Origin: Hermatobates lingyangjiaoensis
Lineage: Eukaryota; Arthropoda; Insecta; Hemiptera; Hermatobatidae
Length of the DNA: 64,000 bases
Direction of reading: 5' to 3'
Assembly (NCBI GenBank): GCA_026182355.1
Contig: JAPFBL010000167.1
Location: 1,029,001 to 1,093,000, forward strand
Shown one piece after another: positions 40,901 through 53,758 of this stretch. The notes under the pieces were generated by a model. The model was not told the origin of the DNA. It made no database searches and saw nothing but the letters and a program-made list of their open reading frames with translations. The translations under genes were made by a program, and so were the position numbers. Within the stretch, counting starts at the first letter, position 1; every line of letters starts with the position of its first letter.

Positions 40901-43900
40901 TGAAAAATGCTTAGAGTAAGAACGTCTAAACCACAATAAGGAAATGAGAAATGTAGCTAATATCTTTCAAACAAAACAAGTTGTCTTCGTCAGAGTCTCA
41001 CTGATATTGAAACAAGTGATATAGGACATTACATTATAAATATATAATAGATTCTAATGAGGAAATCAAAGAAACTGGCCTCCATACAAGGGAAGTTTTG
41101 TGAAAATACAAAAAAATATAGTATTCATTCATAATTGGAAAATTAAAAGAACTACTATCTAATCAAAAGAAGAAAAACTCGTTTTGAACAACTTATGTTT
41201 CTTATCAGGTTGTGCAATTCTTTAGCTTGGTAACCAGTTTCTTTTATTTTTCTATTGTGATCGTATGATTACACTACCGCAATAATAATTTCTTAGTGAT
41301 TGCGTTAAGAATGTTTCCATATACCTTCCTGCTATTTCAATTTGTAAATTCTCGTGCTCAGTGTGCAATAAATGAATTAACTATCAAGACTAAGGTCGTG
41401 ACGATGTTTGGCTTCACTTTGCTCTTGACATGTACACAGTCATGTAACAGGAACGACTTGGTTTCACTTAAAAAAAAAAGAAAGTAATGTATACTTCATT
41501 TATTGTTTATATTTAACAATAACAATCAGTGATCAAACTACAATAAGAAATGGGAGAAAAAGAGTAAAATCTTTCAATTATAACAAGCGGTCTTCTTCAG
41601 AGTCAAAAACCTAACTGAAACACTAGATGCTGAAACATCATGCTGAGGGGTTGAGAGGAGTGGGAGGGAAGAGTGGTATTTTAAAAAGGTGAAAGTGCAG
41701 GAAAGGACAATAGTCCAGGGAGGGATGTTTGTTGAAACAAAGGAGTGCAGTAAGAAAAAGTAAAAAACTATCCGCCAGCTGTAAACACTCTTAGAAGAGG
41801 CCATTGCCCTCGTTAACACTGAGTCCAATTTGAACAAACCGTTACTAATTTATATAACATTTAATCTATTAAATTTAATCAGAGAGGATTCAATAATATT
41901 TCTTAGCAACACAGATTTTTCATAGGTAATAAATTTAGCTCCTGTCCAATCAATATGATGATTTTCATTATTTATATACAATAATAAGGCGCTACTTTTT
42001 TTCCAGTCTACTTACGTTGTATTGGTGTTGTTTTGTGGTTTGATCATTGATTGTTATTAACTATGTTATTGTTATGAAATCTTGTTATTAACAATAACAG
42101 TATTTAAATAATAGCAATAAAAATATTTTATAGTTCAAATAGCTTTAACAGAAATATGATTTGAGCTTCATTTTTTTCCTCTTCAAAGTATATTTGATGA
42201 AAATGTAATTTGAAAGTTTCATTGTGGTTTACGACATTTCAATTTATTTTCTGCCGTCTTTACATGATTTGGTGGAACATGAATTAATCAATTTCATCAG
42301 GTTGAAAAATCAAATAAAATGTGTCTCCACATAATAAAGCTTTTATGAAAACAATGCGTTTCGAACTACCAGTGTCCATCGTCATGTATTATAATAATGT
42401 AGGTTACAGCCATATTATAGTAAATTATATCAATTAAATAATGTAATAAGTTTAAATATAATGAAAAATGATAAAAGTTGATGCAATGAACACCACAGAA
42501 TCATATATGTATTTATTAGGTAAGAAGGAGATAGAGGAATGGAAGGGTAGAAGCAAATGGTGTTTCTTTGGGAGAGATTCGCCACAAGTGAATTTACCTT
42601 GTAAAATGTTATAAATGTCTATGTGTTTAAAGTGGTAATAATTTAAGAAGCGTGTTTGGCAATGTAATAGTTAAAGTTGTTGCGGTCGTTATAATATCCT
42701 TTTTGGTATTTTCTTTAATTCTTACAATGAAAGAATGTCTTACCGTTATAATAACGTGACAGTATACTTGTATACTACAAGGTATACCTGGTATACAAGG
42801 TAAATCAAGTATACTGGTACTACAAGTATGCCAGTATACATACTACATGAACCCTTAAAAATTGTAGGTATTTCTATATAGTGTGTATGTGTGATAATAA
42901 TAATTATCAATAAAGCAATTCCTTACCATATATACATACACTGATCAAACCACAAAATGAAAAGGGAAAAAATACTAAGATCTTTCAACCGTAACAAGCG
43001 GTCTTCGTCAGACTCAAAAACCCTACTGACAGAAATAGGAGTGGGTATCGCATATGGTATTCTTCGGTAACAAGATTTCACATAAACACGCGAAACAACA
43101 ATCAATGATCAAACCACAAAATGAAAAGGGAAAAAAGACTAAGATCTTTCAACCGTAACAAGCTGTCTTGTTACGAGTCAAAAACCTAACTCTGCGGTTT
43201 CTGACGTACCAGGGTCTCAGACGAAGACCTCTTGTTACGGTTGAAAGATCTTAGACTTTTTTCCTTCTTAATTTTGTGGTTTGATCGTTGATTGTGTTTT
43301 CGCGTGTTTATGTGAAATCATATTATATACATACACATATCCAAAGATCACACACACATGCGCACACACACACACACACACACACGTGTATGTATATATG
43401 GTATATCTAAAAGAATTATCGAAAACGATTCAACCAGTTAAATAAACTAAAATAACAGAAAGAAAAAAACACACAAAACTGAGTACGGTATGTGAACATC
43501 CGGTACTGTAGGTGAAATTAATAACTCGGGTCTTGGCTTTGCCTTTCGAGTGGCGTGAAGTGACCTACACGGTCGATTAGCTTGCCTTCTGAGCGATTCA
43601 CATCACAAAAAATCGGGATGCGGTCAGTTTCTTCCACTTCCAATGAAACTCTCATTGCCGACGTTTCGATATATTTAAAGTCTTTTTCAAAGGCAAAAGT
43701 AGAAATATTTGAAAATGAACGAACTATTACAAATTACATTACTAAAACAATATGGAAGGTTAAACTATTCCTTCAAAATGATAGTCATTTGAATAGTTTA
43801 ACCTTCCATATTGTTTTAGTAATATAATTTGTAATAGTTCGTTCATTTTCAAATATTCCTACTTTTGCCTTTGAAAAAGATTTTGAATAAAATCGAAACG

Positions 43901-46900
43901 TCGGCAATGACAGTTTCATTGGAAGTGGAAGAAACTGACCGCATCGCGATTTGTCTTTTTTAGTTATATATATATTCCAGTATATAGAACAATGACAAAG
44001 TTCGAAAAAAATTCATTTTCTTGAGGTCAAGAAAAGAAAAGACGTAGGTGAGATATGGTTAGATTGGTGGACGATGCCTAGATTCCGTTGTTCTATAAAT
44101 CGGTTTATTAAAAGCCCTTATTCTGTTCTGTTTTCTATGTACTTAGTTTTGTAAAGTCCGGTGAACCCCTTATCGGTCTTTGGAAGTGTACATATATATC
44201 ATATATTCAAATAGTAATTGATGTATTAACATCATATCACCAATGTAGTACACAACAAGGAAATGTCGTCAAATTTCCTAATTATTTAAAAAATTACCCC
44301 TTTTTTCACATTTTTTTTATCACTGTTTTCTTATTTTCATAACTTCACTCAAGTTGTTTCATCTTACACCTACCATGACTTTTGGATTATAAATGTAAAT
44401 TTAATTTAATAAAAAATTCTATAACTTGAAAAAAATTAATGCAAATTTTTATTGACCTGTTTTTAACCCCCCATATCTTGAAATGTAGAAATACAAATAT
44501 TGTAAGGAGGAAGTATATTTTGAAAGTTTTTTTTTAAGAATTATATTTGCAATGCTGCGTATATTGGTTTTTTATTAAAAAAAATGGTAAATGTTAAACA
44601 GGTTTTTCGTAACACTCATACTTGGAGATATATTCTTTTTGTGCTCTTTTAGGGCTGAAAGAGTGAATCATTGTTCATGTGGTAGGTGCTTTTCGTTTTT
44701 AACACACATTTCATAAAAAACAATAACAAAAAGTAAACCATATTACTGGATACTAAGTCAATAAACCACTAATGTATAAAAAAAAAGAAACAACATTGTT
44801 TTGATACTTCCATAAAATTCTATCCTTATGTTCATATTGATTAGAGTTCTTAGATGGTTTTCGTGTACAAACAAAATCAAAACGATCCAAGACTAAAGAT
44901 GTAATGCAAATAGAGAAAAAAAATGTTTTTTTCTAATATTATACTATTTTCTTACAGCTTCTGCACCTATAATGGAAATACCTCCTCAAAATGAAACAGT
45001 TCTGGATGGGAAAGATGTCATCATGTCTTGCAGAGTAATTGGCTCACCTATACCGAACACAACCTGGATTTATCAAGGCAATTATCAGTGTTTAACTTAA
45101 TTCCTTATCAAGTTGTTAATAATACCTTATTTTTTTATTATTATTAAAAACAATTATCTTATATTTGAGTTGACTTTCGTCTTCTCTCCGTAACACTTCC
45201 TTTCCTGAGGATGAAAGGGTGAAAATATTGAAAGTAAGCTCTAGTGTCTAGTTTTCATTCCTGTTTGTGCCTGTTTTCAAATTATATATATATTGATTCG
45301 CGCTCCGTTCTTCGACGTGGGGAGATCTCTCTCACTTCGTCCTCTCTTCTAGTCTACTCCTGATGACGAACAACAGTTCGAAATATTGAATTCTGTACGT
45401 GTTCTTTTTTCTGTGTCGTGCTTTGTGTAATTTAAAAGTTACATCTATATATATATATATATAAACAAAGAAACATAGAGATATATCAAAGAACAACTTA
45501 CAGTCTCTAATTTCAAATCGGTTTGAACCGTCTTCAGAGAGATAAGATGGAAACCAAGCGCACTGGATCAGAAGACGGTTGAAGAGACCCTCCAACCGAA
45601 AATCACTGATCAGTGCGCTTGGTTTCCTTCTTATCTTCCTGAAACGTTCAAACCGAAATTAGAGACTGTAAGTGTGTTCTTCCTGATTTCTCTATGTTTC
45701 TTTGTTTATATTGAACTATATTTGTCCGTTTTGGATCGTATTTCCAACGAAAAAAAGTGTAATATATATATATATATAATCCAAGATCATTTACTTTGTA
45801 TAGTTGAATATTGTCAAATCCATCCGGAATGGACAGCAATAGTTCAGTTAGTAAAGAAAACAAATAAAAAGAATAATACAACTTACAATCTCTAATTTGC
45901 AGTTTCAGTCTTCTTAAAAAACTGTGAGTGTGTATTTTTCCTTTTATTTGTTTTTATTATTTTATTAATATTATATATATATACAGTTCAATGTACATAA
46001 AGAAACATAGAGAAATTATAAAAACACAAACTTACAGTCTCTAATTTTCGGTTGAGCCGTCTATCAGGAGAGATAAGAGAGGGAAACCAAGCGTTCACAT
46101 GAGTACATGAGACGAGTACATCTGATCACCAAAGTGCGCTTGGATATATACAAGACTAAATCTTATCATTCCTGAAGACGGTTTCAACCGAAAATTAGAG
46201 ACTGTAAGTTTGTGTTTTTAATTTCTCTATGTTTCTTTATGTTACATTGAAACTGTATTTGTCCATTTCGTTGATCTGTGTTTATCGAAAAAGTATTATA
46301 TATATATATATATTAATATATATTGATAAAAATATCGACTATGAGGTAGAAACAAAATAAAAGTTTATCAAGACTCGGTCAGTTCTTCAGGTTCAAACAA
46401 ATCTCTCATTGCCAAGTTTCGGTTTTTATTTAAAATCTTTTTCATAGGATCATATCACTTCCATATGTTAATTTGAGATAAAAATTATGGATTTCTATGA
46501 GGATATCAGAAAAACATATGGGAGTGAGATATGAGCCTATGGAAAAAGTATTTAATAAAAACGGAAACGTTGGCAATGAGAGTTTTATTTCAACCTGAAG
46601 AACGTGAAATAAAAATCGTCTAATCCACAGTATGAAATTGACAAATGGGACTAAGATGTTTTAACCAAAACAAATGGTTAGTCACATTCGAACTTCGAGT
46701 CATACAGGATTTAAATCGTGGTGTGGTTGATAGCAATGATGATTGGAAGAAATCAATGACTTTATGTTACTAGAGTAAACAATAACCATCCTAATAGAAG
46801 CTGCAGATTTGAATAAGACTTGAAGGTCTTTTGACTGTACAAGTGTGGTTGGCTCATTTTTGATTCAACTCCCATTTAAACAGTGGGCAGCCCATTACTG

Positions 46901-49900
46901 GAAGTTTAATGAAATGTGGTGTCACCTGTGAAAGTGATAACCTTGCCCAATGTTGGCTAACTGCGGCGATGTAATGGGAACTGGCGTATTCAACATGGCT
47001 ATGACCGCGTATCCCGCCATGAGCGAGTCACATTATCTGGTTTGTCCACGGCATATGGAGTTACGAATGCAAATGGAAATGATGTGTTCAACAGGGCTAT
47101 ATGATCAATGGCACTGGGGTAAAACAGTGACATTAAAATCTGTTCATTGACTTATGATGGAGTGAATAATACTGTTTTTATGTTATGTAGGTAACCAAGT
47201 CGTGGGAGTGACGGGAAGGATTCAAGTGCTGGAAGCTGGTGATTTATTAATAGCAGCTGTAAAGGAATCTGACGCGGGAACATACACGTGTGTCAGACAG
47301 AACGAGGCGGGCAAGGTCCAAGCGACAGGAATGCTCACTGTACTTGGTAAGCTCTTGAATTAAACACATAACTTCAAAAATCTGGAGTGTTCAACACTCA
47401 ACTTTAAGTAAATGTTATATTAAGACAGTTATTCTTGCATTACTGATGTGAAAGTTTACTGCAGTGATACTGTTTTCTTTTTCAGTGAGAACACAGATAG
47501 TTCAACCTCCCGTTGATTCCAGAGTTCTTCTAGGTACCACTGCCACGTTCCAATGTAAAGTCTCCAGTGATCCTTCTGTCACCTACCAAGTGGACTGGTT
47601 CCATAATTCTGTGTAAGTTTCCCGTTATTTCACTATAAATAAATAATTTTAAATGAAACAGTAAAAGTTGGGAAGTGAAGATAATGTTTTAAATTGGCAG
47701 CCCTATAAGTGGAGGTACTCAGCGGGTGAGAGTGTCATCTGATGGTACGCTTACTATAAGAGCTGTGAGGCCTGCAGATGTAGGTGCCTACATGTGTGTT
47801 CTCACTTCGGCTGGTGGCAATGAAACCCGAACTGCTAAACTCTCCGTCATCGGTAAGTCTTGAAACAATATTGTTGATGAAGAATATCCATATTTTATTC
47901 TAAGAGATTAAACACATGCTTCATAAATTACAGAAAAAAGTTTTTGGACACAATTAATTGTTTTATATTCTACAATTAATTCAAGAGCTACAATAGTTCT
48001 AATTTTAAACTTGGGCTTAACTTTTTTAACAACCTATGTTTATACCAACTATAGAACTGAATATCAGAGTATCTTATTTGTTATAGAATATATTATAGAA
48101 TATGTTATTTGATAGATGGAGGGTGACTTTAAAAATCCGGAACCTTGATTTTCTAGATTGAAATAAAATTATCTATAACTATCTTTTTTTGTATTTTATT
48201 TAGTTCGTGAATATTAAAATTTTACTTGATTGCCACAAATTAGTGTTGGCAGTGTTCATTTTTCAATGTAATGACTGGCCAGGTGGAATTTTTTTTTTTA
48301 AATATGTAAGATGTCGTCCATAGAATTATGATCGTCAAAAATCCGGCATTTTTAAAAATTTGGTAGTCCTCAGGTACCGAGATTTTGAAAGTCAACTGTA
48401 GTAAATAACCTCTAGGGTACCAACAACTTTACAATCATAAGCAGTCAACCTAACTGTTGTTAAAATGGTATAATCTTAGTACCATAGATTTGTACCAAAC
48501 CATTTTACTGTGCACAGAATTGTTAGTAAATATTATCAGAAAAATAAATAGACCATTTACCTTATATATAGCAACATACGAGGTAAGACGGAGTATTTAT
48601 GCAAGTAATAATTATTACTGTCAAGAGGGTTTGGCTGAAATCTATAAAAACTGCCAACTTCTAAGTTATGAAAAGAAAAATCATTTATGTTTACTGCCAA
48701 GACTTGTCTGTCCTTCATTGTTTACAATAGTTGTTTGTGCTGTTTTAGAATTACCTTACTCTGTGTTCAACATTCAAGCGATGAAGATTGACCATCGTGG
48801 TGTCAACGTTTCGTGGTCCCCGGCCTTCGATGGCAATAGTCCTATAATCAAGTACATAGTTCAGAAGAGGGAAGTTTCTGATATTGGTATGAATCAAGAG
48901 AAAACTCTTATTTACTTTATTTATTTTTTAACATAATAATTTATTTATTTATTTTATTAGGTAAATACGAGTTTATTGGTGTTCTTTGCAACTACGTGCT
49001 ACACAATTTAGGGAGCACTTTTTAAAATAGAATATTGTTTAAAGGTTGGATCAATTCAACCACTGAACAATTTTACTTCAAATACTAAGCTGCGAATTTA
49101 TCTTCCAGTTTGTTAAAAATCACTAAGTATATTTTTTGAATCATGAAGAATTTAAGCTGATAATTTTATTTGAAACCTGAGAAGAACAGGTTTCAAATAA
49201 ACCAAAGCGCTGTTGGTTGAATGCGCTTGACTTTGCTTTTGAAGAAAGCGTTTTTTTTGAAAAGTTTCCTCATCCTTATCTCAACTGTAATTTTATAACA
49301 GATTGTGGAAGTTACCTCAACCCAATTGTAATTTTATAACAGATTGTGGAAGTTACCTTATCTCAACTGTAATTTTATAACAGATTGTGGAAGTTACCTT
49401 ATCCCAACTGTAATTTTATAACAGATTGTGGAAGTTACCTCAACCCAACTGTAATTTTGTAACAGATATAGAAACACTTAGTCATCATGGAAAATCCGTA
49501 ATAGCAATTTTTTTGCTGTATTTGTGTATGGGAGCCCTCAAAAGCTTATTTTTTATTCTTTGGTTTGTGCTCTCCATAAAAACAATGTTTTTACACCATG
49601 CTTGGTGTTTCTTGCCTTTAACTGCAAACATCCCAATATAATTTAGCCATGTCATAGTACTTTAGATCAGTGTTTCTTAAACTTTTTTACTTCAGGGCGC
49701 ACCTATGAAATCAAACCAAAACTTTGGGGTGCATCACTGATTTTAATATAGAAAATTTCGTCCTGAGATTTGATAATAGAAAAATGATTGGAAATTAAAA
49801 TTTATAGTTTTTTTTTAAGAAAAAGAAAGAAAGAGAGAGACAGAGAGAGTGAGACAGAGGGAGGGCTAGTAAAAATGATTTAAATCCCCGAGGAAAGGCA

Positions 49901-52900
49901 AAGAGGAAGTATTATCCATTGATGCTTAAAGATTAAAGAAATTTACCTTCCAGTTCAAAATATGAAGTGGCCGAGACTTGACTCAGACTTGAAAACCATA
50001 TACTTGGTGTTTTCTCAAATAAATTAAAATGATGGAAAAACTAAAATATAAATCTGTTATATAAACTTAATCTTCCATTATCTTGGGGCGCACCTGGCTA
50101 CCTTCCAGGGCGCACCAATACGCCCAGGCGCACCGTTTGAGAAGCACTGCTTTAGATTCTTGTAAAACCGGACACATAGGTAGAATTTGTACAGATCTGG
50201 AACCTAGCATAGCAGTGTAGATGTTTTTGGCGGAATACATGTTCTCAGTAGCATTATGTATAATAATATTATGACAGTTAACGGTCTTTTCATCCAATCA
50301 GACGCATATAATTTGAGAACCCTTTCGCTACTACCTGTCTGAATATTTATGAAATATGCTTAAATGAAGGACTGATCCCAAATTTTACAAATATATATGT
50401 ATATATCAGAGTCGCCGCTCTGCCTTCCTGCGGGATTCTTCGTCTCCTGATGACGACGATGGTCGAAATATAGAAGTGAGTTATTCCTGTGTCTATCTGT
50501 GTGCTATCTTCTTTTTAATTGGTTATATATATATATATATAAACTAGAATTTAAAAAAGAACACATAGAAAGGAAACCACTGAACTCACTACTATATTTC
50601 GATGTCCTCGTCTTTAGGAAAAGAAGTGAATCGCTCCAAAGGCTGATAACGATATATATATATATATATATTAATTTGTGGGTGGGGGAGACCCCACAAT
50701 GGTTGAGTTGCCCCGAGTCACACACCTTCCTAGGAATGGCCCTAGTCCTACCAAGTCCTTTCCTTCCCTTCCATGCATTTTTCTTTAAAGTGGTATTAAT
50801 GGTGTGTTTTTGCAGTTTTAAACAGCATTTGTGTATCCTCCTAGTGGGATAAGAACACTCTTGGATCGTACCATATGAAATATATGCACATTTTAATACC
50901 TCTCAGATTGTACCGGAATTCATATTGACTTTTTCATCTTCCCTCCTAATATGTACGGAAATTGATATTGCATTATTCCAAGAATTGACTTGTTTACACC
51001 ATAAAGTTTGAATTGTTTTCAATGTTATTTTTGATTGTTTTCTCACTGAGTACTTTTTTGGGCAGGCCTTATAGCAGAACCGTTGCTGAACTGGGTGACA
51101 GCTGACAGCAATGTCTCAGCCACGGCGAGATCAGTAATGCTGACTAATTTAAAAGCAGCCACATCATATCAGTTCAGAGTATCGGCAGTGAACAGTGTTG
51201 GGGAGGGACCCCCCTCTGACCCAAGTAACATTGTCACCTTGCCGCAAGAACGTAAGTCAATCACCATCTCTTCTTCGACTTCATTTTTATTTTAGTCAAA
51301 CCATATCAACATTCATGCATGTTTTCAAAAGCAGAGTAAAAAAATTGTTGTACGTTTTGATCCGTAAATAATTCAGTTATAACTGATTACACTTTAAAAT
51401 AACACAAATACAAACAATACCCTACAAAAAATATAATTTTTTTATAACTTATTAAAGTTTTATGAAAAATCTTAAAAATGTTAAAACAGAGTTCTAAAAC
51501 ATGAAAATTATGATAATTGATTCACAAAAGAGTATAAGAGTTTTTAAATCAATATTTCTGAAAATTATGAGCTTTCAGGTTATCAATTGAACAGTTTTGC
51601 TATCAAAAAACAGTATGTGGTGGTGTAAAAATCCATTTATGCGATGGACATTTACACAGTTATTAACTGAGCCAGAAGTTACTTTATTGAATTTTTGTAT
51701 ACATAGACAAGAAGGAAACCAGAATTACTAATTATACTTGTAAGAGTATGTATTAATCTAGGAGGGGTTAAAGTAATGTTTGTTAACTTGTGAGAGGCAC
51801 TTCATGGTGAGTCGCAACGATGATGGAGAGGTTAGGTGTGGTCTAATGTGCTTAACTTTAGTACTGAAGATTGTAGGTTCAAATCTTGGCCATGGCACTA
51901 TTTTTTTTTTCATGTAAGATATTTGGAGAATCTTGCGCCCGCTGTTCTTCTGAGACTCTGAGAATTCTGAATCTGTACAATTCTAAGAACACCTATAAAA
52001 TCTCTTCTTTCATAAACTTTAGTAAGGCAGTATTCAAAAATCCTGATGATCTAAAATCAGATATAATTTAATATAAGCTGAACTTATGTGGTTTATCTGT
52101 TAAGTTGTTCACTTTAAAGTAAATATAGGAGATATGTATCCCAAAGTAAAAATTATATCTTTGAAGAACTGAAGTCTCTTTTTTCTTCATTCTTTAAGCT
52201 CAAATTCCCTAAAGGTGATGTTGACAATATTGCTTTATAGCAACAGTTAATTGAGATTTAGTGGAATGCAGTGATAAATGAAAGTTTCATGTTTATAAAA
52301 GTTGGTTTTGAAATACAGTTTCACTCACCAGTTGTGTATTGTGACAGTTCGGTCATAGATACTAGGTTTTTAAGCAGGTATTTAACTACGTCAGTGATAA
52401 CAATGAGCAATTTATGCGAGAGAAGAACTTGTATCACTGGCTCTCTGTCTACGTGACGGCTGTGAACTCATTTTGAAGTAATTGCTTTAATTCCAAAATT
52501 AGTTTTATATTATATAGACAAAGAAAGTTTTTTTTAAAATCTTATTCTTTTGTCTGTATATGTTCTTTGTTTTTTGAAAAATATATTTTTCTTTTTTTGT
52601 AAACATAACGATTAAACATGAATGGTTGTTTTGATAGGAGATAAATATATTATTAATCCTTATGAATTATCCAATGGCCAATAAAAAACTGAACATCATC
52701 TTTATTAAGCGACTTATATAATTTCTTCATCTATAAATAATTAAATTGGCCACAGAAAAAAATTGTAAAGAGTTAAAAAAGAGTCGTGAAAATGTGAAAA
52801 TGTCGAAAAAGACTGATCTGAAGTCCCTGCGATTACAGGTGACCAGATACTTTCAACATGTTAGTTCTTGTCAATTTAACTTTTATGGGTGTCATCTGCA

Positions 52901-53709
52901 TGACTTTATCCACACAAAAAAACCATGTTCTACATGAACTAAGATAGGGTGATAACATAATATTAATCATTACAACGTTGTTGATATTAAATATTATTCA
53001 ATTTAATAATATTTTTCCTTATGTTTCACAGAGGTGTATATTTTATTTATAAACATTTAACATGACTGTTGCATGAACATTATTTATATATAATTGATGA
53101 AATAAATAAATCCGTTAAGTTATTCCAACTGATGTGTTTGTTCAGATCAAACAGATTGGATTATCAGAATTGGTAAATAATAACTAATTTGCAATTATTT
53201 TATTTAATTATAAATGAAATATGTCCCTTTCTGTTAAACATATTTAAAAAAAAAGTATTTATAATCAGAATTCATATTTGGTTAAATTTTATTGCAAGAA
53301 TATCCTTGTTACAATCGCATTTATCAATTCTATTGTATGTGTTATTTACATACTTTTGGTTATGAAAGATCATATAGAAGAAGTTATGAAAATGTGTTTC
53401 GAACGCATGAGTATTCTTCTTCAGGTAACATATAGTTTATTGGGAAAAGCTTAAGAGTCAGAGGAAGGAGCATTTCAAAAAGCAGATGGAAGTTGAGGAA
53501 AATATTAAATGTTTGAAATGCGTTTAATAAAACTTCTTGAGTGACGGGAATTATTTCTTCGATTGCCCTATATGTATTGGTATTTATCAAGTTAACTCCT
53601 CAGTATGGTTTAGTTAATCTTAAAAAGACAAGAAAAAAATTAAATGTATTTCTAAGAATACTTTTTATCTAAAGTTTAAAGAGCTTTGAGAGTAATGAGG
53701 ACATTACTT

Positions 53710-53758
<49 letters not shown>

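Larger units (their letters stand above)
37224..44957. other. intron 6 (7.7 kb)
   Basis: Holds segments 37375-37500 and 38279-38403 (near-identical, about 900 bp apart), a possible SINE head at 38873, PLE remnants at 40920-42100, a (TA/GTATAC)-rich stretch at 42770-42840 and palindromes at 42940-43965. 38930-40900 and 43970-44940 are AT-rich with nothing supported. Confidence 0.5.
45078..47190. other. intron 7 (GC-AG) with PLE-type palindromes
   Basis: Starts GCAATT, ends TGTTATGTAG. Besides the listed repeats, 45190-45260 is a decayed AATATT-family arm (CCTGAGGATGAAAGGGTG), and 46930-47150 is a GC-richer patch of unknown origin. Confidence 0.6.

Noticed and set aside
46950..47150. Alternative sdk exon before exon 8
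   Set aside because: The peptide shows no Ig or FN3 pattern, and the frame lacks matching splice phases.
48457..48936. Open frame extending FN3 exon 11 upstream
   Set aside because: The upstream part is intronic: it reads through a good acceptor at 48748 and has no FN3 features.
51828..51910. Functional tRNA gene
   Set aside because: The T-arm and terminator are good, but acceptor and anticodon arms do not pair properly.
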